NCBI GenBank assembly: GCA_006218025.1 | Contig: VBWA01000010.1 | Location: 1 to 64,000, forward strand | DNA: 64,000 bases | Origin: Rhodocyclaceae bacterium | GTDB taxonomy: Bacteria > Pseudomonadota > Gammaproteobacteria > Burkholderiales > Rhodocyclaceae | Direction of reading: 5' to 3' | Shown: in pieces, positions 9,122 to 17,816 of the stretch | Position numbering within the stretch: the stretch's first letter is position 1 | How the letters are laid out: every line of letters starts with the position of its first letter | Made by a program: the position numbers and the translations under genes | The notes under the pieces: model-generated | Seen by the model: the letters and a program-made list of their open reading frames with translations, nothing else | The model's database searches: none | Told to the model about the DNA's origin: nothing

Positions 9122-9655
9122 CTATGCGCCTGTCGCGCGTACGTCGGGCAGGGTGCGGATCTCGAATCTCAGCGTTTCAAGGTCGCCCAATATCCATGTG
9201 GCTGCTGGTGCTCCAAGACCGGCGACGGTGCCGGGATTGACCAGCCAGGTGAGGCCGTCCTTGATGTTGGCTTGCTGCCGGATCTCGGTTTCGTGACTGT
9301 GGCCGCAGCAGACCAGGTCGTAGTCGCCGGTGCAGGCCATGCCGTGACCGATGTGCGGATAGTGGGTGAGAAAAATGCGGCGGCCGCCCAGCTCGATTGC
9401 AGCGTCCTGGCCGTGGTAGTGCAGTTGATCTTCCGAGTGGCAGGCGATACGGGCGATGGATACCGGGTCGCCGAGGTTGTTGCCGTGCACCGCGTGGATC
9501 GGCAGTCCGAGCTTGAGCGAGGCCTTGAGCGTATTGCCGCCGATGATGTCGCCGCAGTGGATCACGGCCTCGGCGCCTTCCGCCTTGGCCTTGGCGACGG
9601 CCGCCGCCATCATCGGGCCGCGGTCGTGACTGTCGGAGAGAATGCAGATTTTCAT
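9122..9655 (-). CDS. Small calcineurin-like phosphoesterase (YfcE/MJ0936 type)
   Basis: A 177-residue metallophosphoesterase. The metal-ligand motifs of the family are all visible: DSHD near the N-terminus, GDIIGGN, GNN (HGNNLGD), and the C-terminal CCGHSHET. These bind two metals and cleave phosphodiesters; the substrate is unknown. It is the last gene of a three-gene unit joined by ATGA start-stop overlaps and ends convergently with the diguanylate cyclase, 6 bases apart. Confidence 0.85.
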   Translation of the reverse strand: MKICILSDSHDRGPMMAAAVAKAKAEGAEAVIHCGDIIGGNTLKASLKLGLPIHAVHGNNLGDPVSIARIACHSEDQLHYHGQDAAIELGGRRIFLTHYPHIGHGMACTGDYDLVCCGHSHETEIRQQANIKDGLTWLVNPGTVAGLGAPAATWILGDLETLRFEIRTLPDVRATGA

Positions 9656-9840
9656 AGTGCTTGACCCGGCGCAAAGCCGAAGAGTTGATCGAGGCGAAAC
9701 TCGCGGATCAGCGAATCGGCCGCGGCTTGGCCGTGTTCCTTCGCGACATCGGCAAGAATGAGGCGCGCGCCGTTGCGGTTGTAGCCGCCGCCGAAGCTGA
9801 CCTGGGTGCCCAGCAGCTGGCGTGCCTTTTCAAGGGTCAT
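9652..9840 (-). CDS. Conserved-looking small protein of unknown function
   Basis: A 62-residue protein starting MTLEKARQLLGTQVSFGGG. Its ATG overlaps the stop of the preceding gene (ATGA), and its own stop overlaps the start of the phosphoesterase the same way. This tight coupling is the main evidence that it is real. It has a mixed helix-forming composition with no Cys or membrane segment. I do not recognise a family. A longer reading frame starting further upstream exists but would overlap the neighbouring gene. Confidence 0.6.
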   Translation of the reverse strand: MTLEKARQLLGTQVSFGGGYNRNGARLILADVAKEHGQAAADSLIREFRLDQLFGFAPGQAL

Positions 9841-10241
9841 ATGATGACCGGGCCGTGGTAGTCCTCGTCCTGCGTCGGCGCCTTGTTGCCGAGGGTCTCC
9901 GTCAAGGCAGAAGAACGCGTGCCGTGGTGGTCGGCCTGGATCTGCAGCACATTGGTCACGCAATCGCCGAGATTGTCATAGAAGTCGCGGCCGGTGCCGA
10001 ACTGCTCATCGGCCGAATAGAAGAACTGGCAGCGGAAACGCTGGTCAGCCAGTTTGCTGACGATGAACTCGGCGCCGAGTTCGTTCCAGTAAAGCGACGG
10101 GCAGGTCGTCAGGGTCTCGCTGGCGGGATCGAGCTGCAATTCGACGTCGGCGGATTGCAGCGGAACCAGACGGCTGTAACGTTCGAGCAGGATCTGGCTG
10201 ACCAGTTGGAATTCGCTATCGGTAAAGTCGGGGATGCTCAT
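9837..10241 (-). CDS. Uncharacterised protein, first gene of the phosphoesterase operon
   Basis: A 134-residue acidic cytoplasmic protein beginning MSIPDFTDSEFQLVSQILLE and ending DEDYHGPVII. It has no signal peptide and no motif I can assign. Translational coupling by ATGA to the following 62-residue gene suggests the products work together, perhaps with the phosphoesterase. It faces away from soeA; the 193-base spacer between them must hold both promoters. Confidence 0.6.
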   Translation of the reverse strand: MSIPDFTDSEFQLVSQILLERYSRLVPLQSADVELQLDPASETLTTCPSLYWNELGAEFIVSKLADQRFRCQFFYSADEQFGTGRDFYDNLGDCVTNVLQIQADHHGTRSSALTETLGNKAPTQDEDYHGPVII

Positions 10242-10434
10242 GGGTATCGGCTTTCTTTCATGCTGTGGCGGTTCATGCGTGGGTCGGCTACTCTACAGCG
10301 GCCGGTCGAACTCGGGCAATCACTGTTGCTTATTCAAAAATAGAAATTATCCCCTTGTGCCCTGACAGTGCTTAAAGTGAGAATATTGAGCTTTTCTAAT
10401 ATATCGTTTCCGACACTTCACGACTTCCCCCCCA

Positions 10435-13323
10435 ATGCAAGCCGCTGACACATCATCTCCCTCGATTCAGGAAGTCAAGAACACCACGTGCTACATGTGC
10501 GCCTGCCGCTGCGGCATTCGCGTGCATTTGCGCGACGGCGTGGTGCGCTACATCGACGGCAATCCGGACCACCCGCTCAACAAGGGCGTGATCTGCGCCA
10601 AGGGTTCGTCGGGCATCATGAAGCAGTATTCTCCGGCGCGCCTGCTGAAGCCGCTGAAGCGTAAGGCCGGGGCCGAGCGCGGCGCCGGCGATTTCGAAGA
10701 GATCGAGTGGGACGAGGCCTTTGCCACGCTGGCCGATCGCCTGGGGAAGATCCGCGCGACCGATCCGAAAAAGTTCGCATTATTTACCGGCCGCGACCAG
10801 ATGCAGGCGCTGACCGGCATGTTCGCGCGCCAGTTCGGCACGCCCAACTATGCGGCGCATGGTGGCTTTTGCTCCGTGAACATGGCCGCCGGCATGATCT
10901 ACACCATCGGCGGTTCGTTCTGGGAATTCGGCGGCCCGGACCTTGATCGCGCCAAGCTGTTTGTCATGATCGGGACCGCCGAGGACCACCATTCCAATCC
11001 GCTGAAAATCGCTCTGTCCAAGTTCAAGCGCGATGGCGGGCGCTTCATCTCGATCAATCCGGTGCGTACCGGCTATTCGGCGATTGCCGACGAATGGGTG
11101 CCGATCCGGCCCGGCACGGATGGCGCGCTGCTGCTGGCCATCATTCACGAGATCATTGCCACCGGACTTTACGACCGTGATTTCATGGTCAAGTACAGCA
11201 ACGCCGGGCAACTGGTGAACGTAAATGAGGCCAACGACGAGTTCGGTTTTTTCGTGCGCACCGAAGTGCCGACGGAAGAAGCCTGTTACGAACCGCAGGA
11301 CAAACTCTGGTGGGATCGCAACACCAATCGTGCGGTAGTGACGCACCAGGCGGGCGCCGACCCCTACCTGCTGGGCGAGTTCAAGCTTTCCGACGGCACG
11401 CCGGTGAAGCCGGCCTTCCAATTGCTGCAGGAACGGGTCAAGGACTACACGCCGGAGTGGGCGAGCCAGATCACCGGCATTCCGACGCAGGTCATCCGTC
11501 AGCTGGCGCACGAGATGGGCGTCACCGCGCGCGACCAGAAGATCGAGCTGCCGATTGCCTGGACCGATTCCTGGGGAAATGAACACGACTCGGTGACCGG
11601 TAATCCGGTGGCCTTCCATGCCATGCGCGGCCTCGCGGCACACAGCAACGGCTTTCAGACCATTCGCGCGCTGGCGATTCTAATGTCTCTGCTGGGCACC
11701 ATCGATCGCCCCGGCGGCTTTCGCCACAAGGCACCTTTCCCGCGTCCGATTCCACCCTGCGCGCGCACCCCCAACGATCCGCGGGCGGTGCAGCCCAACC
11801 ATCCACTGGACGGCATGGTGCTGGGCTGGCCCTCCGATCCGGATGACTTGTTCGTCAATGACGACGGCAGCCCGGTGCGCCTCGACAAGGCTTTCTCCTG
11901 GGAGTATCCGCTGTCGGTGCATGGGCTGATGCACAACGCGATCACCAACGCCTGGCGCGGTGATCCCTATCGCATCGACACGCTGCTGATTTTCATGGCC
12001 AACATGTCATGGAATTCGACCATGAACACTGCCGAAGTGCGGCAGATGTTGAATGACAAGGATACAGAGGGGCCGAACGCCGGCGAATTCAAGATTCCTT
12101 TCCTGGTTGTCTGCGACGCCTTCCATTCAGAGATGACGGCCTATGCAGACCTGATCCTGCCGGACACCACTTATCTTGAACGGCATGACGTGATGTCCAT
12201 GCTCGACCGGCCGATTTCCGAGTTCGACGGGCCGGTGGATTCGGTGCGCATTCCCGTGGTGCCGGTGTCGGGCGACTGCAAGCCTTTCCAGGAGGTGCTG
12301 ATCGAACTCGGCGCGCGGCTCAAGCTGCCCGCATTCGTGAACAAGGAAGGTGAGCGCAAGTTCCGCGACTATCCCGATTTCATCGTTAATTACGAGACCG
12401 AGCCGGGATCCGGCATCGGCTTCCTCTCCGGATGGCGCGGCAAGGGCGGCGAGAAGTTCCTGCGCGGCGAGCCGAACCCGAATCAGTGGGAGATGTACGC
12501 CAAGAACAACTGCGTCTTCCACTACGAGCTGCCCAAGTCCTACCAGTACATGCGCAACTGGAACAAGGGCTACCTCGAATGGTCGCAGCGCAACCGTATC
12601 ACGCGCTACGCCGAGCCGATACTGATCCATATCTATTCCGAGGTGCTGCAACGCTTCCGCGGCGCTGCGCAGGGCAAGGGGCTGACGCGCAAGCCGCCGG
12701 AGCATCTGAAGAAGCGCATCGAAACCTATTTCGATCCCTTGCCCTTCTACTACGATTCGCTCGAGGCGCAGGTCACCGATAAGCACAAGTACCCGCTCGC
12801 CGCGGTGACGCAACGGCCGATGGCAATGTATCACTCGTGGGATTCGCAGAACGCATGGCTGCGCCAGATCCACACCCACAACTACCTGTACGTGAACACG
12901 CTGACGGCGCGTCAGCAGGGCATCGCCGATGGCGACTGGATATGGGTCGAGTCGCAGTGGGGCAAGGTGCGCTGCATGGCACGCCACTCGGAGGCGGTGG
13001 AGCCCGGAACGGTATGGACCTGGAATGCCATCGGCAAGGCGGCGGGAGCGTGGAACCTCACGCCGGACGCCAACGAATCGCAGAAGGGTTTCCTGCTCAA
13101 TCACCTGATTTCGGAAGAGTTGCCCAGTGCAGGTTCCAGACGCATTTCCAATTCCGACCCGATCACCGGGCAGGCAGCGTGGTACGACGTGCGGGTCAGA
13201 ATCAGCAAAGCCGAAGCCGGCGAGCCGGAGCAGACTTCGCCGCAGTTCGAGGCCATGAAGCCTTACCCGGGAATGAAGGCGCGCAGCAGCATTCTGGCCT
13301 TCCTCGGAGTCAAGCCGAAATGA
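10435..13323 (+). CDS. soeA: Cytoplasmic sulfite dehydrogenase, molybdopterin subunit SoeA
   Basis: A 962-residue DMSO-reductase-superfamily protein. The N-terminal [4Fe-4S] site is clear: Cys19, Cys22, Cys26 and Cys54. There is no Tat or Sec signal, so it acts in the cytoplasm, as known for SoeA, which oxidises sulfite to sulfate and passes electrons via SoeB and SoeC to quinone. The order A-B-C with an FeS subunit and a DmsC-like anchor matches soeABC of purple and other sulfur bacteria. The alternative, a polysulfide or thiosulfate reductase, is less likely because those are exported. The ATG lies after a run of C with no good ribosome site, so the start is less certain than the rest. Confidence 0.88.
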   Translation: MQAADTSSPSIQEVKNTTCYMCACRCGIRVHLRDGVVRYIDGNPDHPLNKGVICAKGSSGIMKQYSPARLLKPLKRKAGAERGAGDFEEIEWDEAFATLADRLGKIRATDPKKFALFTGRDQMQALTGMFARQFGTPNYAAHGGFCSVNMAAGMIYTIGGSFWEFGGPDLDRAKLFVMIGTAEDHHSNPLKIALSKFKRDGGRFISINPVRTGYSAIADEWVPIRPGTDGALLLAIIHEIIATGLYDRDFMVKYSNAGQLVNVNEANDEFGFFVRTEVPTEEACYEPQDKLWWDRNTNRAVVTHQAGADPYLLGEFKLSDGTPVKPAFQLLQERVKDYTPEWASQITGIPTQVIRQLAHEMGVTARDQKIELPIAWTDSWGNEHDSVTGNPVAFHAMRGLAAHSNGFQTIRALAILMSLLGTIDRPGGFRHKAPFPRPIPPCARTPNDPRAVQPNHPLDGMVLGWPSDPDDLFVNDDGSPVRLDKAFSWEYPLSVHGLMHNAITNAWRGDPYRIDTLLIFMANMSWNSTMNTAEVRQMLNDKDTEGPNAGEFKIPFLVVCDAFHSEMTAYADLILPDTTYLERHDVMSMLDRPISEFDGPVDSVRIPVVPVSGDCKPFQEVLIELGARLKLPAFVNKEGERKFRDYPDFIVNYETEPGSGIGFLSGWRGKGGEKFLRGEPNPNQWEMYAKNNCVFHYELPKSYQYMRNWNKGYLEWSQRNRITRYAEPILIHIYSEVLQRFRGAAQGKGLTRKPPEHLKKRIETYFDPLPFYYDSLEAQVTDKHKYPLAAVTQRPMAMYHSWDSQNAWLRQIHTHNYLYVNTLTARQQGIADGDWIWVESQWGKVRCMARHSEAVEPGTVWTWNAIGKAAGAWNLTPDANESQKGFLLNHLISEELPSAGSRRISNSDPITGQAAWYDVRVRISKAEAGEPEQTSPQFEAMKPYPGMKARSSILAFLGVKPK

Positions 13324-13351
13324 CGCAGCTCGCCCGTCAGGAGTGCTCGCG

Positions 13352-14083
13352 ATGACCCAGCTCGCGTTGGTCATCGACCTCAACGTCTGCGTCGGCTGCC
13401 AGGCCTGCGTCACGTCCTGCAAGGAGTGGAATACCGCCGGCAGCGCCGGGCCGATGGTCGATCAGAATCCCTATGGCGCCGATCCCACCGGCACGTTTTT
13501 TAATCGGGTGCAGACCTTCGAGGTGGGCGAATTCCCCAATACGGAGACCGTGCATTTCCCCAAGTCCTGCCTGCATTGCGAGGATCCGCCCTGCGTCCCC
13601 GTGTGCCCGACGGGAGCTTCGTACAAGCGCAAGGAAGACGGGATCGTCCTGGTCAACTACGACAAGTGCATCGGTTGCAAGTATTGCTCCTGGGCTTGCC
13701 CGTACGGCGCGCGCGAACTCGACGAGCAGCAGCAGGTGATGAAGAAGTGCACCCTGTGCGTCGATCGTATCTACGACATGTCGATGGTCGAGGACGACCG
13801 CAAGCCGTCCTGCGTCAAGGCCTGCCCGACCTCGGCGCGGCTGTTCGGGGATATCCACGACCCCGAATCCGCGGTGTCGATAGCGATCCGCGAAAGCGGC
13901 GGCTATCCGCTGATGCCCGAGTGGGGCACGCATCCGGCCAACCACTATCTGCCGCGGCGCAAGACGCGCATCAAGATTCATGACGATGAACTCGAGCGCG
14001 CCGACAATCCGCTCAAGGTCGATCGCCAATTGCCCAAGCCGGCCATGAACGAGCCGACCCTCGACGACGTCACTACCTGGTAA
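13352..14083 (+). CDS. soeB: Sulfite dehydrogenase iron-sulfur subunit SoeB
   Basis: A 243-residue ferredoxin-like subunit with four cysteine groups: CVGCQACVTSC, CLHCEDPPCVPVCP, CIGCKYCSWACP, and CTLC with a later CVKACP. This is the usual four-cluster wire between a molybdenum subunit and a membrane anchor. The chosen ATG is 9 bases after CAGGAG; a GTG three codons earlier is less well placed. It begins 28 bases after soeA and is followed by soeC after 11 bases. Confidence 0.9.
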   Translation: MTQLALVIDLNVCVGCQACVTSCKEWNTAGSAGPMVDQNPYGADPTGTFFNRVQTFEVGEFPNTETVHFPKSCLHCEDPPCVPVCPTGASYKRKEDGIVLVNYDKCIGCKYCSWACPYGARELDEQQQVMKKCTLCVDRIYDMSMVEDDRKPSCVKACPTSARLFGDIHDPESAVSIAIRESGGYPLMPEWGTHPANHYLPRRKTRIKIHDDELERADNPLKVDRQLPKPAMNEPTLDDVTTW

Positions 14084-14094
14084 GCGGACAGCAC

Positions 14095-15072
14095 ATGCAT
14101 CCCGCCTTTTCCGTAATCTTTCTCACCACCCTGATCGGCGCCGCGCAGGGCTTGTTCCTCGCGTTGTTCACCGCGCAGTCCTACGCCGCCTTCAAACTGC
14201 TGCCGCAGCCCGACGCCCACGCTTTTTACGGCCAGGGCAGCCTGCTGGCGCTGATGCTGCTGGTCGCCGGTCTGGGCGCTTCGTTCTTCCATTTGGGCCA
14301 CCCTGAACGTGCCTGGCGTTCCGCCGCCATGTGGCGCACCTCGTGGCTGTCGCGCGAGGTACTCGTGCTGCCGGCTTTCATGGGTGTGGTCTTTCTGTAT
14401 GGCCTGGCCCACTGGCTGGACTGGCATCCGGTGCTGATGACCCTCCCTGGCGGGCTGCCTGTCGATCCGAGCGCGATTCTCGGCGTGGCCGGAACGGTGC
14501 TTGCCTTCGGCTTGTTCATCTGCACGGCAATGATCTATGCCTGCCTCAAGTTTCTTGCCGAATGGCACTCGCCGCTGACCGTCATCAACTACATCCTGCT
14601 CGGGGGCGCCTCCGGCTTTACGCTTGCCGCCGCCTTTGCCTCGGTGACGGCGCCGGAGCTGGTCAGTTTCCTCGGCGGCTGGGCTGCGATCATCACCCTG
14701 CTGGGACTGGTCAGCCGCAGCGCCTCGCTCTATCGCAATGCGCGGCTGAAGCCGAAATCGTCTCTGCAGACCGCAATCGGCATCAAGCATCCCAAGATCA
14801 CGCAAAAGACACAGGGATTCATGGGCGGTAGTTTCAACACGCGCGAGTTCTTTCACGGGCAACCGGTCGCCGTACTGCGCAGCGTGAAGTGGTTTTTCAT
14901 CGTCGCCGTTTTCCCGGTGCCTCTCCTGTTGCTGCTGTCCGCCACGCAAGGCGGCACGGCCATGCTGGCGGCGGCATTCATTGTGCAGTACGCTGGCCTC
15001 CTGGCCGAACGCTGGTTCTTCTTCGCCCAGGCCAATCATCCGCAGAACCTGTATTACCAGTCCATTGCATAA
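14095..15072 (+). CDS. soeC: Sulfite dehydrogenase membrane anchor SoeC (DmsC family)
   Basis: A 325-residue integral membrane protein with about eight hydrophobic segments, the first at residues 7-30. DmsC-type signatures include the loop FFHLGHPERAWRSA and the ending NHPQNLYYQSIA. It anchors SoeAB to the cytoplasmic membrane and hands electrons from sulfite to quinone. No heme-ligand pattern is obvious, as is usual for this family. Confidence 0.9.
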   Translation: MHPAFSVIFLTTLIGAAQGLFLALFTAQSYAAFKLLPQPDAHAFYGQGSLLALMLLVAGLGASFFHLGHPERAWRSAAMWRTSWLSREVLVLPAFMGVVFLYGLAHWLDWHPVLMTLPGGLPVDPSAILGVAGTVLAFGLFICTAMIYACLKFLAEWHSPLTVINYILLGGASGFTLAAAFASVTAPELVSFLGGWAAIITLLGLVSRSASLYRNARLKPKSSLQTAIGIKHPKITQKTQGFMGGSFNTREFFHGQPVAVLRSVKWFFIVAVFPVPLLLLLSATQGGTAMLAAAFIVQYAGLLAERWFFFAQANHPQNLYYQSIA

Positions 15073-15166
15073 GGCCTGTTGTTGCGACCGGGCTTTATGT
15101 ATATTGTGAATCACTAAAGTACGAAACCCGTATCACCATAACCAAGTCACGAGAGAGGAAGAAATC

Positions 15167-15394
15167 ATGAACTTCGACAAGGAACTCGACGCCCGCGGTC
15201 TCAACTGCCCGCTCCCCATTCTGCGCGCCAAGAAATCACTGGCCGAACTTCAGTCGGGTCAGGTGTTGCGCATCATTGCCACCGATCCCGGTTCGGTGAA
15301 GGACTTCGCCGCATTTGCCAAGCAGACCGGCAACGAACTGCTTGCCAGCGCTGAAAAGGACAAGGAATTCGAATTCTTCATGAAGCGCAAATAG
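15167..15394 (+). CDS. tusA: TusA-family sulfur carrier protein
   Basis: A 75-residue protein with the family motif around Cys14 (LNCPLPILRAKK), followed by the expected alpha-beta pattern ending FEFFMKRK. TusA proteins carry persulfide sulfur on this cysteine; in sulfur oxidisers they feed cytoplasmic oxidation routes. It is 94 bases after soeC, with AGAGAGG before the ATG, and a terminator follows. A DsrE2-like gene comes next, the usual partner in sulfur relay. Confidence 0.88.
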   Translation: MNFDKELDARGLNCPLPILRAKKSLAELQSGQVLRIIATDPGSVKDFAAFAKQTGNELLASAEKDKEFEFFMKRK

Positions 15395-15490
15395 GTCGCA
15401 GTGCTTCACTGTCCGCAACGGATACGGTCCCAGCCTTCAGCTGGGGATTTTCACGCCGGGAATTCGGCTTCGCGGGCCGGCGACATGGTA

Positions 15491-15512
15491 CGGCCTGCCT
15501 TCTGGCGGGCCG
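15491..15512 (+). terminator. Terminator after tusA
   Basis: A 9-bp stem (CGGCCTGCC with GGCGGGCCG, one G-U pair), loop TTCT, then TGTTCTTT. It lies about 100 bases after the tusA stop. The rest of 15395-15686 shows no coding sequence. Confidence 0.7.
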
Positions 15513-15686
15513 TGTTCTTTGTGGTGCGTCCAGCTGCAACTTATCGCAGTCCCGCCAGCACGGCGCGTCCCTTCGGGAGCTTTCTATCATTGTTGACTAT
15601 AGGGCCATAGAAATAATCGTCTGGTTGCTGCAGTGCGATTTGTTTAATCATCAAAAATATCGGTCATTCTGACCAGGAGAAGATAT

Positions 15687-16301
15687 ATGGGTGCCACCCC
15701 CGAAATAGCCAACGTCGAAGATCTCGTCAATCGTCGCCTGGAAGAGCTGCTGCCGCAGAAGATTGAGGAAGCCTTGCGCCAGCGCGAGGAATCGAAAACG
15801 CCATCTATGGCCATCATCGCCACCCGCGGCACGCTGGACTGGGCCTATCCGCCCTTCATTCTCGGCTCCACCGCCGCTGCGCTGGGCTGGGACGTATCGA
15901 TCTTCTTTACCTTCTATGGTTTGAATCTGCTGAAGAAGGACGTTTCCGACCTGAAGGTAAGTCCGCTCGGCAATCCCGGGATGCCGATGAAAATGCCGTT
16001 CGGCCCGGAGTGGTTCAAGGGCATCAACTGGAACATTCCCAACATCATTCAAGCCGGTGTGCCAGGCTTCGAAACCGTCGCCACCATGCTGATGCAGCAG
16101 ACCATCAAGAACAACGGTGTCGCCACCATCGAGGAATTGCGAGGCTTGGCGCAGGAAGCCGAGGTCAAGTTCATCGCTTGCCAGATGACCGTCGACCTGT
16201 TCGGCTTCAGCCATGATGACTTCATCGGCGGCCTCGACTATGCGGGTGCGGCAACCTTCCTGCCGATAGCGCAGAAGGCGGATGTCAGTCTGTTCATGTA
16301 G
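15687..16301 (+). CDS. DsrE2-like sulfur-transfer protein
   Basis: A 204-residue protein of the DsrE/F superfamily. A helical charged N-terminal stretch (about 1-35) precedes the DsrE fold, which starts at SMAIIATRGTLDWAYPPFILGS. Cys occurs in KFIACQMTVDLFG, the position of the conserved cysteine in DsrE2 proteins, which bind a persulfide. It probably exchanges sulfur with the TusA-like protein just upstream. AGGAG sits 7 bases before the ATG. Closely spaced hydrophobic segments could associate with the membrane, but no clear signal peptide exists. Confidence 0.82.
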   Translation: MGATPEIANVEDLVNRRLEELLPQKIEEALRQREESKTPSMAIIATRGTLDWAYPPFILGSTAAALGWDVSIFFTFYGLNLLKKDVSDLKVSPLGNPGMPMKMPFGPEWFKGINWNIPNIIQAGVPGFETVATMLMQQTIKNNGVATIEELRGLAQEAEVKFIACQMTVDLFGFSHDDFIGGLDYAGAATFLPIAQKADVSLFM

Positions 16302-16416
16302 CAGGAAAGCAACAGTAGCCCAGACAATTGTGCGGCTTTGCTGGACTTACTGAGCCACTTTAGCTTAGAACTGTAACTTGTTGAAATTCATCAAACGCCC
16401 TTGGGGAGAGATCAGA

Positions 16417-17700
16417 ATGAAATTGAAAAAAATTGCAGCACTGCTGGCTATTACCGCTGCATCCGGTTCAGCGTTTGCCACCAACGGCTATTTTTCGCAC
16501 GGCTACGGCATCAAGGCCAAGAGCATGGGTGGCGTTGGCATTGCCCTGCCTCAGGACTCTCTTGCTGCCGCATCGAACCCGGCCGGTATGGCGATGGTCG
16601 GCGACCGCATGGACTTAGGTCTGGACTTATTTTCTCCAATCCGGACGGCGACGTGGACTGGTACTGGCGGTGGCGTGTATAACCGCCCCCTTGAGGATTC
16701 CAAGAGCGGCAAGAACTTGTTTGCGGTGCCTGAGTTTGGCTACAACAAGATGCTCGGATGGGACATGGCGGTAGGTGTGGCTGTTTATGGCAACGGCGGC
16801 ATGAATACCGATTACGGCAAAGTCGTGATTTCCGGAGCGACGACCAATACCTACAGCAATCTTGAGCAATTGTTCATCGCACCGACTTTTGCCTGGAGAG
16901 TCACGAAGGACCACTCCATCGGGGTGAGCCTGAATATGGTTTTCCAGACCTTCGAAGCGCGGGGGCTGGAATCATTCGATGTGGCAGGCCAAACCACGGC
17001 GATCGGTAGCGTTACGAATCGCGGCAAAGATACCTCTCGCGGTCTCGGGTTGAAACTCGGCTGGACGGGGCAGGTCGCACCGGGCGTTACGCTCGGCGCC
17101 ACGTACCAAGCCAAGACCAAGATGTCGAAGTTCGACAAATACAAGGGCCTTTTTGCCCAGCAAGGCAGCTTTGACATTCCGGAAACCTACGGTTTCGGCA
17201 TTGCTTACAAAGCCAACGACAAGCTTACTGTGGCGGCTGATGTGGTTCAGATCAACTATGGTGGCGTCAAGTCCATTTCCAACAATGGAGATCAGTTTCC
17301 TGGCGTCGTGGGTACGCCTTTGGGCGGCGAGAATGGTTCCGGTTTCGGATGGACGGATCAAACCGTGTACAAGTTGGGCTTGAGTTATCAATACGCGCCG
17401 AATTTGCTGCTACGCGCTGGTTACAACCACGCCAAGATGCCACTGAAGTCGACCCAGACCTTCTTCAATATCCTGGCGCCAGCCACCGTTGAGGATCACC
17501 TGACCTTGGGCGCAACCTGGATGCTGGCCAACAAGTCTGAACTGTCCGTTTCTTACATGCATGCGTTCGAGAAAAAGATCACCGGCCCTTCTAACGGTAC
17601 AGGCTGCGGTTTCGGGCCCGGCTGCGCCACCATAGGCCATCCGGTCGACCTGAAAATGTATCAGAACGCGATTGGCATCGCTTATGGCATGAAGTACTAA
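16417..17700 (+). CDS. FadL/OmpP1-family outer-membrane transport protein
   Basis: A 427-residue beta-barrel protein with a standard signal peptide (MKLKKIAALLAITAASGSAFA, likely cut before TNGYFSHG). The early motif GIKAKSMGGVGIALPQDSLAAASNPAGMA is typical of FadL/OmpP1 channels for hydrophobic compounds. The C-terminus ends in an aromatic strand (IGIAYGMKY). I chose the ATG at 16417, preceded by GGGGAGAG, over one 13 codons earlier because the signal peptide starts there. It may import a hydrophobic substrate or sulfur compound; which one is unknown. A terminator follows. Confidence 0.88.
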   Translation: MKLKKIAALLAITAASGSAFATNGYFSHGYGIKAKSMGGVGIALPQDSLAAASNPAGMAMVGDRMDLGLDLFSPIRTATWTGTGGGVYNRPLEDSKSGKNLFAVPEFGYNKMLGWDMAVGVAVYGNGGMNTDYGKVVISGATTNTYSNLEQLFIAPTFAWRVTKDHSIGVSLNMVFQTFEARGLESFDVAGQTTAIGSVTNRGKDTSRGLGLKLGWTGQVAPGVTLGATYQAKTKMSKFDKYKGLFAQQGSFDIPETYGFGIAYKANDKLTVAADVVQINYGGVKSISNNGDQFPGVVGTPLGGENGSGFGWTDQTVYKLGLSYQYAPNLLLRAGYNHAKMPLKSTQTFFNILAPATVEDHLTLGATWMLANKSELSVSYMHAFEKKITGPSNGTGCGFGPGCATIGHPVDLKMYQNAIGIAYGMKY

Positions 17701-17739
17701 TCGGCTGATCTCGCTGAGGATGTAGCAGTTTCAAGACAA

Positions 17740-17767
17740 GGGCTGAAAGCGGTAACGCTTTCAGCCC
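17740..17767 (+). terminator. Terminator after the FadL-type gene
   Basis: A perfect 12-bp stem (GGGCTGAAAGCG with CGCTTTCAGCCC), loop GTAA, then TTTTTGTTT. Confidence 0.9.
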
Positions 17768-17816
17768 TTTTTGTTTCCAAAAATTCCAAGAACACCGTTT
17801 TCCAAGGGAGAGATCC

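Noticed and set aside
10242-10434. Possible promoter with TAATAT before soeA
   Set aside because: The nearest -35 candidate (TTAAAG) is 19 bases away and weak; not convincing enough to list.
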